Origin: Perognathus longimembris pacificus
Lineage: Eukaryota > Chordata > Mammalia > Rodentia > Heteromyidae
Assembly (NCBI RefSeq): GCF_023159225.1
Contig: NC_063175.1
Coordinates: forward strand, 5,509,755 to 5,573,754
Reading direction: 5' to 3'
Length of the DNA stretch: 64,000 nt
Shown: positions 10,213-22,467 of the stretch, piece after piece
Numbering within the stretch: the first letter of the stretch is position 1
How the letters are laid out: every line of letters starts with the position of its first letter
Program-made: the position numbers and the translations under genes
The notes under the pieces: model-generated
What the model was told of the DNA's origin: nothing
The model's database searches: none
Seen by the model: only the letters and a program-made list of their open reading frames with translations

Positions 10213-10944
10213 ACCAGACCAAAGTAACCAACATATCTCATATGTCAAAGTTTATCATTTCTTTCTGTTGGGAACATTGTGAATCCTCTCTACTGAGTAT
10301 ATGAAATACATGACTAATTGTTGTCAATTATAATTATCCCACTGAGCTACAGAACCCTGAAGATTATTCCACTCATCCAAGCGCACCCCTATACACGTCA
10401 ATCATCTCTGTCATGCCTCCCTTTTCCAGTCACTGGTAATCGCCAGTCTACTCTTTATGTCTATGAGGTCAGCTTGGCCAGTGGGAATGCCTTCTTACTG
10501 CTTCCCTTTGTAGCACAAGGAGGAGAGGCCCCTCTGGCTTCCTATGTGTTCATATTGCTTTGCTTTGTATGTGATGGCTCCAACTTCTTCAGAGCCTGGG
10601 TGCCATCAATAATTCTCCACTAACAAATATGATCATAAAAGGAAGGAGGGCTAGGGAAGAACTTGATTTTTCCACAACCCAAACTCCACTTTATTCCTCA
10701 TTTATGAAACTCCACTACCTACCTACTTGCTTTAATGCAACCTGGAAGGTCCTCCTAGCACCTCCCTGAATCTCCACGTTCACAGTGGGACCCAATTGTG
10801 GAGTTCAATGGGCTTTTCTTGGTTTGAAATCTGTATATCCTCTCTCCAAGTCTCCAGTGTTTAGCTGGAGTTTCCCCCGAAACTTGCCAGCCATTTATAT
10901 TTATTATTTTATTTTCTTTCTCTGGATTTTTAAAATTTATTTTT

Positions 10945-11042
10945 AATCTACTTTCCTTCTGGGGCTGGCTTTAAACCACGATTCTCAGATCTCAGCCTCC
11001 TGAGTAGCTAGGATTATAGGAACGAGCCACTGGCACCCAACA
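10945..11042 (-). mobile_element. Partial chimeric SINE, B1-like head only
   Basis: GGGGCTGGCTTTAAACCACG, TCTCAGATCTCAGCCTCCTG and AGTAGCTAGGATTATAGGAA followed by GAGCCACTGGCACCC show the head half. Confidence 0.8.
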
Positions 11043-11554
11043 ATCTGATTAAAAAAATAAAATAGATTGGAAAAAATTAAAGTAAACTAGATTGGAACTC
11101 CATTGTAATATCATGAAATACTTTCATAATTCACACTAGGCAGCTATTGTTCTAACCTTCCTCTGAACTATTCACTCCACAGTGCAGTTGGATTTGCAGC
11201 AAAGATGAGAGAATGGAGTCATAGCAAGACATAGAAGGAAGAGATCTACTGCTCACAGTTTGAAATCCACAAAAATTTCTCCTAAACTTTGATTCTATAG
11301 TAAGATATGGTTTAAAAAATCTTCCAATTAATGCATACATCTGGGCAAAAGCTAGAACAACATAACAAAGAGAACATCTTATTACTGTTTATTGGACCAA
11401 GATACAATGAATCCCCTCAGGCATTTAGACAAAATTCAACAAATGTCCCACGTGGCTTGGCACTTGGGAGCAGATAATTAATATTTTTGTGTTCTGTTCA
11501 GGCCCCCCTACCTTTTTTTCCCCAATGCACATTTATAAAGGTGGGTGTGCTTAC

Positions 11555-11707
11555 CTCTCCTGGCCGGATCTTAATGTAAAAGTTGTTCCGTTTGTATGAA
11601 ATTTTCAGGACCTTGGGCCAGGCAAATCTGTTTATTCTCAGCCGATCACGATATATCAAGAGGCCACTGGCACAGACTCCTAACATAATTTCGACTCCTT
11701 CTGAATC
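11555..11707 (-). CDS. EPB41L3: EPB41L3 exon: FERM F3 lobe
   Basis: Fifty-one codons run from [19 protein letters not shown] through [19 protein letters not shown] to [13 protein letters not shown]. This is the bulk of the PH/PTB-like F3 lobe. The [19 protein letters not shown] motif is strongly diagnostic of the 4.1/ERM superfamily and most similar to 4.1B. The acceptor is TGTTCCAG before GAT at 11707 and the donor is GAG|GTAAGC after 11555, both phase 0. The exon is symmetric, so skipping would keep frame but remove the F3 core. Confidence 0.97.
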
Positions 11708-12014
11708 CTGGAACACAGCAGCAACAAACAATGTTTCCATATTTCATTTATTCCTGTTTTCCATTTGGCCCAAGATTTAACTATCATGATGGAAACTATA
11801 ATTGACTCATTTAAATATTAAAATTACAAGTAGCTATTTTAAAAACATTACCATTAAGGAATAGCTATTTCACGGTGATATTTTTCACTGTGGAGATCTG
11901 CAGTAAAATCTCCTCAGCCAAGTATCTTAGACTTAGGGTATAAATATTGCACCCACAAAAGGCCAATTATTAACTCATGTTAATAATTGTAGTAACAGTC
12001 CACAGTTTTTGTTC

Positions 12015-12190
12015 ACTTGTGTCAGGCACTACCCACTCTATGTGATGCATGTGAACTTCCAGTCTTTACTATGGTGGAGATAGTTCTTATTATTCCCATT
12101 TTATGGATGAGAAAAACCAGCTACATATTCCCATGGTACCCTGGTCACACAACACAGGCTGCACCTTCAACTGACCAATGTGCTAACAGG
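12015..12190 (-). mobile_element. MIR fragment
   Basis: The plus strand shows GTGTCAGGCACTAC, ATTATTCCCATTTTATGGAT, GAGAAA and later GGTCACACAACACA, matching the reverse complement of the MIR core and 3' part. It is ancient and diverged. Confidence 0.7.
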
Positions 12191-13729
12191 AGGGACCTTG
12201 TTGTCTTCTTTGAGTGTTTTGCTTTTCTTATTTTACATGAAGAGCTGTAATCTTCTTTATTTAAATATCAAATAGTTTGAATATGAATGAAGTTTCCTAA
12301 CATCCATCCAAACACAAATACGTTGCTCACAGTCCTTTAACATTATGCCTCCCAGAGATCAATATGGACACTTTGTATATCTATGTATACAAATTAGATC
12401 ATTTGCATATGTTGAAAAATTAAAAATGAGAACATACTATACTGCAATTTCCTGTAGTCCCTAGCACATCTCATCTGGAGGTACTTTCCTAGGGATATGT
12501 GAGGATCATCAGGCAACTAGAGTCAAGCTCAAAAGATGTTTGGTATGATAGGAAGACTATTCCCATTAAATATGGTAGCCACTGAAATCGGGGGCCTGAG
12601 GCAGGAGGACGGTGTGTCGTAAGAGTCCCACTGCCTGTTGAAAGCAGCGTACAGAAAGAGTCACAGGTTGGTCACACCTGGGAAGCTTTGCTCAAGCTCT
12701 TTGTCTCACAGTCAGCAGGGCTTTCTCCAGCTGAGGAGTCATGTGAAGCACCAGGAAAGGGGAGAGGGTAGAAGAATCCAGACAGAGAGCCTCAACTCAT
12801 TTATGGGGCGGGAAGTTGTTTCCCCAGTCCTCTCAGCACCAATACAAGACAGATGTATCCAGAATCAAGAAATAAATATCCTGGACCCATTTCTAGGAAG
12901 TATTAGAAGTTTAGCAATAGAAGATAACTGGCTTAAAATAAAATATGTTCCCTTGGAACGGTAACATCCTATTCAATAATTGGCTTTACTGGATGCCAGT
13001 TGAACTATTAGGTGGTGGGATTTTATAATATAATGAAATTAGAAGAGAGCTCAAGACTAGTGACTGCCCCGACTTGTCAAGGCTTTACTTTGAAAGGGTA
13101 TTTTAAAAAGCTACAACTTGATGCTTTCTAGTAACTGGTATTTTCCACTCTTGTGAGCCAATCACACCAGATGCCATCAACAGAAAGGCAGGCTTGGGGA
13201 AAGGACTGCTTGTTGACTGACTACTCTTTGATTTACTTTCTTCTAGCCATAGAATACAAAGTTAAAAAATATGCCTTCAGAGAGAAAAAGGACACTAAAA
13301 ACCTTTTCTTAGTCACTATTTTAAAACTACCCCTTAGTGTCACCAAGTCAGAAGGAAATAGTACTATTGTTGGAAAAGATGAGGAAGGTGTAGCAAACAC
13401 CTACCCCCACGCCTCCAGTACACGCCTCTCCATGTTTCCAAGTCAGTTTGTCATTGCTGGCATGCCCACTAGCAAATGCTGTTGAAAAAAATTCCCCTTC
13501 TTCCTTTTACTGGAGAGTAAATCTGGCTGAAAGCAGCAGTTCTATTTTATCTTTGTGACCTTGTAGCTAACACAGAACCTACCCTGCCTAACATGGATCA
13601 AGGCAATATGTGTATCGATTAAAAAAAAAGTCACTGAAAAATGAAAATGGTAAGAATACATGAGCTTTTACAGGAGTTGAAAGCATAAATTAATTGTCTA
13701 ATCAACAAGAAATGATTTTATTCCTAAGG

Positions 13730-13935
13730 TAGTCCTGGAGTTTGAACTTAAGGCCTTGTGCTTATTAGGTAGAAACTCTATACTTGAGCCCAAATCCCAG
13801 ACCTTTTTCTTTCATTACTTTTTAGATAGTATCTTACTGAAGTTTTCCCCAAGATCAGCCTTGGAAGTTGATCTTCTACCTATACTTCCCACATAGCTGA
13901 GATCATAGGTATCTATTGCCATTGTGTAGCAAGAT
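13730..13935 (-). mobile_element. Old diverged chimeric SINE
   Basis: GTCCTGGAGTTTGAACTTAA, TACTTGAGCCCAAATCCCAG and CACATAGCTGAGATCATAGG keep the order of the chimeric family with many changes. Confidence 0.5.
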
Positions 13936-13945
13936 GTCTCTTACT

Positions 13946-14160
13946 GTTTTTGTTTTTTGTTTTTTTTTTTTGGCAAGTCCTGGGGCTGAACTCAGGGCCT
14001 GAGCACTGTCCCTGGCTTCTTTTTGCTCAAGGCTAGCACTCTGCCACTTGAGCCACAGAGCCTCTTCTGGCCTTTTCTATGTATGTGGTGCTGAGGAATC
14101 GAATTTAGGGCTTCATGTATAGGAGGCAAGCACTCTTGCCACTAGGCCATATTCCCAGCC
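13946..14160 (-). mobile_element. ID-like dimer SINE
   Basis: Poly-T, then GGCAAGTCCTGGGGCTGAAC, CTTGAGCCACAGAGCCTCTT and a head ending CCATATTCCCAGCC. A short CTTACT occurs on both sides (13940-13945, 14161-14166), a weak target duplication. Confidence 0.9.
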
Positions 14161-14189
14161 CTTACTTTTTTTTTTTTTTTTTTTTTTTA

Positions 14190-14262
14190 ACCTGGGTTGG
14201 TCTTGAACTGCAACCCTCCTGATCCTTGTCTGACTGAGTTTGCCGGTGTGTAGCACCTCATC
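14190..14262 (-). mobile_element. SINE head fragment after poly-T
   Basis: CTGGGTTGGTCTTGAACTGC, AACCCTCCTGATCCTTGTCT and GTTTGCCGGTGTGTAGCACC resemble a B1-like head in reverse. A 20-plus nt poly-T precedes it. Confidence 0.45.
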
Positions 14263-16075
14263 CAACTCAAGAAGTGACATTCTCATATCCAAGTTTTTGC
14301 CACACACAGGTGTGTTGACAACTTGTTGGTATGAAAAGTCATTCTTGGGGACAGGTATATCTCACTAGCTCCTTGTGTTAGCAGGGGGTCTGAACGTAGA
14401 CTGGGAGAATTTCAGTATGTCACAACTCAGCTGCTCCCTTCATTTGGAATCAGTGTTCAGATATCATCATCTGTCAATGTTGTTTAATTCATGGGTCATC
14501 TCCTAGGGATTTATACCTGTATTTCATAATCTTACATAAAATGAGTGACTAATGGGCCTTATGTGACAAACAAGTGATGATTGATTTCCTAAGAAAGGAA
14601 TCATTTAGGATAAGTTTTCCAAGACACATTTAGAATAGGTTACCAAAACATAAAATTTTGATGGATTATGTATATTTCCTCTCTATATAAGGTGGCAGAG
14701 ATCAAAATCACAACTGTCTAAATGGATCAATAGAGCTCAAGGACTTTCATAGCATCTGTGGGAAAGAAGCATTTCACTTATGACCGGATATTAGTTCCAA
14801 TTTAATTCAGCAAATTTCCTCCCTGAAATGATAGAGTATAGCTGTATGGAAAAATAGAGTCTATAACTGAATCATTAGTTATACTTAATATTCAGACAAA
14901 ATCTTACAACAGGCTGCACTCCATTTCCGTAATTCTCTTCCTCTTAAATTGGCATAATTTCAAATCATATTATTAAATAAGAAGAGGAGCCATCTATTTT
15001 AACTCAGTAGCTATAGCAATGTTAAGTGATTGCATTTTTACTGATAGGAGCACCGATGTATCCTGCATTGAGTTTCTCTGAATGTATGGTTTAATCTTTC
15101 ATTTGTTTCTAGGCAGTAATGAAGCACAATACGTGATTTAACTAAGTAAACAAAACAGCTTTTCATTGACTCAATCATGCTACTACTATTTCTATCTTCC
15201 ATCCTAATCTTTTAGCCACTCAGGAAAAAATCAAAAGAGAAATATAAAAAAATTCAACAACTAACTATTGGCCTTTATTTTTATTTTGAAATCCTTATTC
15301 CACCTTACACCTGGCATAAAATGGAAAAACATCAGTTATCTGAGTGCTAATCAAGTAAAAAATTATAAAACGAAACCAGCAGGTAAATGGAGGTGGGCTT
15401 GATGCTATCATTACCCCAGATATCAAAGAGCCTGGCTTCAGATACACCATCCCATCCCTAAAAGAAGCCCTAGCGAAGCCTCAGAGATCTTGTTAGTCCT
15501 CAGACCTTGGAAATGTTCATTCTCTGAGGTATACCCGGCAACTGATCCCCAGACATCACCAATGAAACCAAACCCAGCCTGGCTGGAAGGTCACCATTTT
15601 CCTGTTCAAATTTCTTATGTATTAATTTACTCTCTAAAGGTCAAGCATACAGCAACCCAATTGTCATTATGAGCATCAGCAGAACTTAGAGATGATGGAT
15701 TTCAGCCTCTTTTGGTCATTGTGGTTATTGAGATGCTTACCTGGATACAGCCAGCTGAAATACTATTATTTCTACATCCTAAACCTGACTGTGTGAGATG
15801 CTTGCTTTCCTGAAGTGTGTAACAGCACACTCTTTTGAGTCCTAGGCTGTAAAATTGGTCACTACCAGAGGTCAAATCCATCTCTCTATTCAGAAAAGAT
15901 GTCTTGTCAGCTGTATCCAGAACAAACGACTCTATAAACCTTAAGTGATGACCCTCTGCATACTTTGGAATTACCAGGAACCATCCCTAAGAAGCGCAAA
16001 ACATTTCACACTTCGCTGAAAAAACTTTCCATGGTAGTTTCTCTGTATTTCCATGGTGCTTTTGTAGGCTGGATC

Positions 16076-16298
16076 TGGGCATCAGTGGCTCACTCTTGTA
16101 ATCCTAACTACTCAGGAGTCTGAGACCTGAGGATTCACATTCAAAGCCAGACTGGGCGAGAAAGTCTGTGAGACGCCTATCTCCAATAAAAGCCAGAAGT
16201 GGAGGTGTGGCTCAAGTGGTAAAGAACCAGCCTTGAGCAAAAAACTAAGGGATAGCACCCAGGCCCCTGAGTTCAAGCTTCAGTCCTGGCATACACAT

Positions 16299-16299
<1 letters not shown>
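16076..16299 (+). mobile_element. Chimeric B1-like/tRNA-like SINE with CA-rich tail
   Basis: It begins GGGCATCAGTGGCTCACTCT and has CTACTCAGGAGTCTGAGACC, CTATCTCCAATAAAAGCC and GGCTCAAGTGGTAAAGAACC, ending in a CCTGGCAT tail that runs into the (AC)n repeat. Confidence 0.9.

Positions 16300-16347
<48 letters not shown>
16300..16347. repeat. (AC)n microsatellite
   Basis: There are about 23 uninterrupted AC units directly at the 3' tail of the SINE, so it probably grew from the SINE tail. Confidence 0.97.
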
Positions 16348-16349
<2 letters not shown>

Positions 16350-16984
16350 TGGTAATGTGGTAGTCCATACATTTTTTTCTGTCACTGCCAAAAGTCTACA
16401 AAAATAGAGTCAAATCTGCTGTATCTATCCTCATAATCTAAACCCTGTTTCTACTTTCTAGCCAATGAAGCAATTCTTAGCTGGAATGGCTAATCTTAGA
16501 TTTAAAATATAATCTTATTTTGAAGTGTTGGTTATATGTCAGAATATTTAAATCTCAATGATAAAATTATTTAAATTTAACTTACTGAGTAGGCAGTGTG
16601 ACAGAACAGAGACATAGGCAGTACCTGGCACAAAACAGATGTGACCTTCTGGTGCTGGACAAGTATCCAAGGTTAGCCAGCCAGAAAAGAGCAGGACAGC
16701 CCAGACAAAAATGGGTATGTGCTGATTAAAGGCAGAGAAAGGTTCTAGTGGGAGCAAAGGACATGTGTTGGCACATAGCAGGGAAGATACCACTGTGACT
16801 GGATAGATAGGGTGAGCTAGAGCTTGTTTGTCAAGATAAGCCTTCAACAGAATTAACCAGACAATCAGAGAGGCTTGGCCTATGGTGGGCTTTGAAAATG
16901 CTTGTCCTATGAGCAATGAAAGTTTGAACATTAAGAACAAATTCCCACTGTAAATATGAGATCTAATTTTTTTTCTTTTTCCTT

Positions 16985-17500
<516 letters not shown>

Positions 17501-18121
17501 TTAGAGGTAAAAACTAAAAAAGGAGTGAGTTGATTTTCCTTCTTCTTATCAACTGCTCTGCTTTGATCTGGCAAGGCTGCAAAATTTCTCATTGAGCTCC
17601 CAGCGCTCTCATAAGCTCCCAGGGAGCTTCAAGTGGATTCAGGGTAAGTATTCCTAATTAAAAAATGCAGTATCTGAAATACTTCAAAACTGGAATCTTT
17701 CTGAGTACTGATATGATGTCACAAATGGAAAATTCCACACTGATTTCAGGGGGCCTGTCACAGGCCGAATGCGGGTCCAGTAGAAATATTGATTGGAACC
17801 ACCTTCAGGATGTGTGCATAGGTATATGTGAAATATAAATGAAGTTCATGCTTACACTTGGGTCCCATCCCCAAGTTATGTAAATATTACCACATTCCAT
17901 ATATACTGAGACATTTCTAATCCCAAGTCTGTAGATGGAAGAAAGTTCATGAGAAAAATGGCTTTGAAAGGAAACACTGCAAATGGATGCTTAGAGGCAC
18001 TGAAGGACCCCTGGACCTTTAGCATGCACCATCAACTCTTACTCTGCTTACGTCTCATCTGTAATCTGCTAAAGGCCAAGGCACTGGTTAAATGCATGCT
18101 TTCTGGGTTTCCACCACTAAC

Positions 18122-18340
18122 CTGTGGCTCTTGTGCAGCTCAATCACTTTGTCTTCCAGTTCCTTGGTGTGGTTGGGTGCAAAGCGGAACTCACTGATGT
18201 AGTCATTCCCACATTCGTCAGGGTCGTAGTCTCCCAGTTCTGACTGGACTGTGTAGGAGCCCAGCAGGGCAAGTGTCACAAAGGAGCAAGGCAGCCTTCC
18301 AGACACGATGTCGTCTCGCAATTGTAAGCAGAGGTAGTAC
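18122..18340 (-). CDS. EPB41L3: EPB41L3 exon: FERM F2 lobe
   Basis: This 219-bp exon encodes most of the acyl-CoA-binding-protein-like F2 lobe. It begins [19 protein letters not shown] and continues through [35 protein letters not shown] and [19 protein letters not shown]. The acceptor is TTCTGGAAG before G at 18340; the donor is CACAG|GTTAGT after 18122. Phase is 2 at both ends. The only difference I notice from the remembered human protein is Asn for Ser in DECGNDY. In family members this lobe takes part in partner and lipid contacts. Confidence 0.97.
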
Positions 18341-18717
18341 CTTCCAGAAGCCAGAAGGACAAAAGGGACAGCCAGCATCAGGACAGGAGAAGGAGCTCCT
18401 CCAGGATAAACTGTGGGTCAATAACTTCCCCTTGCCCAACAACTGCGGCAGGATGCTCTCCAGTGTCTACAGGTTGTGATAATTATTTCATCTGTAATTA
18501 CCTAGCTACATGGGTAAACTATAAGGCTATAAAATACAACATTTAGGGATTGAGAAGGCAATATTCACAATAAAACCAATCTAGCTTTAACAATTAAGTA
18601 AAGGAAAGCTAAAGATATGTTTTCCTAACATCTTTTAAAATGAATTCCAATCAATAGTGTCCAACACAGCACCTGAAATCCATGATTGCAAGGGTTGTAA
18701 GATAAAGATGGTGAAAA

Positions 18718-19300
18718 TAATTACAATAGTGATATAACAGTCGTTTCCATAACATGAAGTTCATTTCACTTAGCATCATCTTATGTGTTCATAAGGGCTC
18801 TTGTGATCCTCTGCTGTGACTAGCCTAAACCTGTGCTAACTATTCCCTATGAGGGAAACCATAGAGTCCATGTTTCTTTGGGTCTGGCTCACTTCACTTA
18901 GTATAATATTTCCAAGTCCTTCCATTTCCTTACGAATGGGAAATCATAGCTTTTTTCCTCCCTCTTGTATCCCCTTCCTGTGGTTGTCCCCGCGCTATCA
19001 CTATATCTCATCTGAGTACCCTGGATACTGTATATACTGGTATTAGAACTAGGGAAGTGAAAGGGAATATCAAAATCGAGAGACAAAGGATAAAAAGACA
19101 AATGACTCTAAAAGCAATACTTGCAAAACCATTTGGTATAAACTAGCTGAACAACTTATGGGGGAGACAGGAAGGGGGAGTGAGAGGGGGGAATGAGGGA
19201 GGAGGTAACAAATTGTTCAAGAAATGTATCCAATGCCTAACGTATGAAACTATAACCCCTCTGTACATCACTTTGACAATAAATAATTATTCAGAAAAAA
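18718..19300 (+). mobile_element. L1 3' end with internal inversion
   Basis: The first part (18718 to about 18955) matches an L1 3' region in minus orientation (GTTTCCATAACATGAAGTTC, TTTGGGTCTGGCTCACTTCA). From about 18965 the orientation switches to plus and runs through a G-rich purine tract (19160-19207) to ATCACTTTGACAATAAATAA and an A-rich tail. This is the layout of a twin-primed L1 insertion. A short ATGGTG flanks both sides. Confidence 0.8.
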
Positions 19301-19420
19301 AATAAAAATGGTGCGTTTCAATATAATTATTAGTCCCAACCAGTCTTAAGGAGGGATCATTTTAAGGTGTATGTGTCACATTTTGCCACTTGACCAAGAC
19401 CATAGTTCAACTATGTTTTC

Positions 19421-19623
19421 TTTTTTTTTTGGCCAGTCCTGGGCCTTGGACTCAGGGCCTGAGCACTGTCCCTGGCTTCTTTTTGCTCAAGGCTAGCAGT
19501 CTGCCACTTGAGCCACAGCGCCACTTCTGGCCGTTTTCTGTATATGTGGTGCTGGGGAATCGAACCCAGGGCCTCATGTATACGAGGCAAGCTCTCTTGC
19601 CACTAGGCCATATCCCCAGCCCG
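19421..19623 (-). mobile_element. ID-like dimer SINE with 14-bp target duplication
   Basis: Full-length, near-consensus copy flanked by TCAACTATGTTTTC at 19407-19420 and 19624-19637. Confidence 0.94.
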
Positions 19624-19830
19624 TCAACTATGTTTTCATGAAGGCTGTTCTAATGTTCTGCATTTCTGAGAATTTTGTTGCTACAAGTGAAGCAATATAA
19701 AACATTTTCTATATAATTTTTCCATGCTATCATAAAAGTATCTCCATTAAATAACTGATTTTTCTCTCTGGATTTTATTTTGCATTCAAGATTGACAGGA
19801 AGTATCAACTGAAAAAAACTCCAAGGTTTA

Positions 19831-20026
19831 TTTTGTTGCCAGTCCGGGGGTGTGGACTCGGTCTGAGCACTGTCCTTGGCTTCTTTTTGCTCAAGGCTAA
19901 CACTCTGCCTCTTGAGCCACAGCACCACTTCTGCTTTTTTATATATATGTAGTGCTGAGGAATTGAACCCAGGGCTTCATGTATACAAGGCGAGCACTTT
20001 ACCACTAGGCCATATTCCCAGCCCCG
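19831..20026 (-). mobile_element. ID-like dimer SINE with 15-bp target duplication
   Basis: A somewhat diverged copy with the head ending CCATATTCCCAGCCCC, flanked by AAACTCCAAGGTTTA at 19816-19830 and 20027-20041. Confidence 0.94.
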
Positions 20027-20634
20027 AAACTCCAAGGTTTAAATGTTAAAATGGATGCATTTTAATAATACCTAGCATATAAAAGGCAAACTGCCAATCT
20101 GGTTAGACAAGACTATCTGTAAAGTCTGAAAGTTTACTCTGAATGCATTAAGCCACAGATACAAGTAAAATCCGTGTAAATTAGGTATGAAAATTCTTTA
20201 ACATTTAGTAGGTTCTATTAGTACTATTACAAGCAGATAGAGAGGAATTGTGAACTTCATTTTAAAATCCAGTAGTATTTTGGCTCTATGACACAAATTA
20301 GCCATGATTAAACAGTTCCTCAATATTGACTAAAAAATATCTTCATATAAGAAACTACACATTTTTCTCTGGCTTACTACAAGTCTAAGGGAAGTCAAAT
20401 TGAACTAATTACCACCCTTCTCTTGATATGTCTAGTGCAATAATGTTTCATCATAGCAAGTGACTGAAGTTATTTAGAGTAATTTCACTTTTAGGAAAAT
20501 TCTTCTAAGAAGGATGTGAGGCTTACACAGAAAATTCTGCACAGAGGCACTTGACTGACATAAATTTATTACTATATTGGGCAAGAACTGAAGCAGATTT
20601 CAGAGACAGCTAGGTGAACACCCAGCAAAGAAAC

Positions 20635-20935
20635 ATAGGTGGATGGATTGTGTCCTTGTCCATCTCCCAAGTCCACATGTGGAAATATTAGCCCCAAGGT
20701 GATGGGTCACAAGATGGTGTTGGGACAGATGACCAGGTCCTAACAACAAGGAGCCTTCATGGATGGTATCATTGCCCTTATCAAAAGGCCAGAGAGGAAT
20801 CTTTGCCCCTTTTACCACAGGGGCAGTCACCAAGGAGTGAGCCACTGGCATCCAGTTCTATTGTTTATAAACTACCCAGTCTCTGGTATCTTGGGCAGCA
20901 GCAAACGAAGTCATCCAGTGCAACTTATAAACTCA
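20635..20935 (+). mobile_element. MaLR (MLT1/MST-like) LTR fragment
   Basis: TGGATTGTGTCCTTGTCCAT, GGAAATATTAGCCCCAAGGT, CATTGCCCTTATCAAAAGGC, then TCTATTGTTTATAAACTACC and CAGTCTCTGGTATCTTGGGC follow MLT1/MST LTR order in sense orientation. The host MaLR is non-coding and ancient. Confidence 0.72.
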
Positions 20936-20984
20936 GTCACTCCGTCACCAAGCTGGGATATTTGGCATGTTAGATCTTTAACCT

Positions 20985-21110
20985 TTCCTTCTCTTCCTTT
21001 TTCTCTCCCTTCCCTCTTCCCCACTTTCCTCTCCCTTCCTCCTCTCCCCCATTCCTTCCCTCCTCCTCACTTTCTCCCTCTTTCCCTCTTCCTGTCCCCC
21101 CTCTCTCTGT
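20985..21110. repeat. CT-rich low-complexity stretch
   Basis: Irregular CTTCC/CTCCC pyrimidine run on plus; it abuts the tail of the following SINE. Confidence 0.85.
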
Positions 21111-21112
21111 GT

Positions 21113-21340
21113 GCTAGTACTAGGGCTTAAACTCAGTACCTGAACCCTGTTCCTCAGCTTTCTTGCTCAAAGCTGGTGCTTTACCACTTGAGCCATAAAC
21201 TCACTTTCTAGCTTTCTGGTTTTTAATTATAGATAATAGTTTTACTGACTTTCCTGCCTGGACTGGCTTTGAACCTGAATCCTCAGATCTCAGCCTCCTG
21301 AGTAGCTAGGATTATAGGAATGAGCCACTGGCACTGGGCA
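21113..21340 (-). mobile_element. Chimeric B1-like/tRNA-like SINE
   Basis: It contains CTAGTACTAGGGCTTAAACT, TACCACTTGAGCCATAAACT, CTTTCCTGCCTGGACTGGCT and GAGTAGCTAGGATTATAGGA with GAGCCACTGGCACTGG. Confidence 0.9.
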
Positions 21341-21856
21341 CAACATTTTTCCCCCTAGAAAATGAAGCACTTTCCTTGTATACATACAGAATATAAGAAA
21401 GGAAACGTCTAAATTTATATATGCTTTTATGTATCTGCCTGTACATGATATTTTTGTAGAAACAACTGTGAAGTCTCAAGTTGGTTATATACAAAGCATA
21501 AGTACTCAAAGACATTTCTACTCAAAGTTTTAAAACAGGAGCGCTCAGAGTTGCTATATCATTTAGGGTTGAAACCTATCCAATTTGGCTGTGGTGGGTG
21601 GATGACAGTATCTCAGTTCTGCATGCATTCCCAGGAGGGTCAGGCAGACAGAAATATCAGCCTAGCACCAGTGATTCAACTGTGAACAGACAGGATCTGG
21701 CAACTCTTCTCCTCAGATGTTTCCTCTCATTCCGTTGCCTTTTGTTTGCTATTGAGCACAGTGATTTTAAGCCAATCAAATGCAAGCTCTCCTTTGCACC
21801 TAAGAGATGCACAGCTCACCCACAAGCCTGCCTGGTTTCATAGCTTTCCCAAATAC

Positions 21857-21932
21857 CTGGTGATATCTTCAGATAGCTGGGCAGGGTCTGGTGGGTAAAA
21901 TTTCACATTAAATGAAAAATGCCAAACACCAC
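21857..21932 (-). CDS. EPB41L3: EPB41L3 exon: F1/F2 junction of FERM
   Basis: Seventy-six bases encode the end of Ser, then [24 protein letters not shown] and the first two bases of Arg. The [11 protein letters not shown] motif is a hallmark of the loop linking F1 to the alpha-helical F2 lobe. The acceptor CCCTACAG precedes the exon at 21932 and the donor CCAG|GTATTT follows 21857. Phase goes from 1 to 2. The human protein as I recall it has GAWHF; here it is GVWHF (codon GTT), a mild change. Confidence 0.96.
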
Positions 21933-22417
21933 CTGTAGGGATAGGAAATCAAAATCAGGATAAAACCTCAGAAAAACCATTCTACTTGTGATTTGAATTA
22001 CATTTGGAACTGCTTCGACTCTAAGCATGAATACCCAGGCAACTTTTGATCACTAATGGAAAATAAGGAAGTCTTTGTTAAATAAATCCATATATAAGTC
22101 TGAGGCTCCATCTATTTTCTTATCTTGTCCTCAAGTGATTTCTTTATTGCACTTTTAGCTAGAAATAAAATTAGCCAAACTTCTTCCCTTTCTCCAGATC
22201 AAAGATAAACCTTTGGAGAAGGAGGAAAAAGTAAAAGATAGGGCTAACCCCTATGCTGGAACTGAATGGAGTTATTGATAAGAATTTCTGGGTAGTTCAT
22301 GTACCAATAATAAAGACAATTCCCCTCTGCTTTGTCCTTTCTGTTTTGATATTGCAGGTCAAATATCACAGTAAACGTCAAGGGGCTAGTGAATACTTTG
22401 CTTTAAGGGAAATGTTT

Positions 22418-22467
22418 CTTGGTAGTGAATATTGAATATTCACTTGGTAGTGAATATTGAATATTCT
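22418..22467. repeat. 25-bp tandem duplication with palindromic core
   Basis: Two adjacent copies of a unit starting CTTGGTAGTGAATATTGAAT (22418-22442, 22443-22467) differ only at the last base. Each contains GAATATTGAATATTC, and an AATATTGAA copy follows. Confidence 0.9.

Larger units (their letters stand above)
8733..11554 (-). other. Intron between F3 exons
   Basis: The intron is 2822 bp. It carries two partial chimeric SINEs (9958-10045, 10945-11042), a CT-rich stretch (9876-9945) and TA/TG dinucleotide repeats (10139-10208). The 10210-10940 stretch shows no feature I recognise. Confidence 0.7.
18341..21856 (-). other. Intron between F1/F2 exon and F2 exon
   Basis: The intron is 3516 bp. 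It holds an inverted L1 insertion (18718-19300), two dimer SINEs with exact target duplications (19421-19623, 19831-20026), an MLT1/MST-like LTR (20635-20935), a CT-rich stretch (20985-21110) and a chimeric SINE (21113-21340). I see nothing in 20045-20600. Confidence 0.75.

Noticed and set aside
13153..13485. 110-residue plus-strand open frame
   Set aside because: Intronic, antisense, no recognised motif; length is within chance expectation for such sequence.
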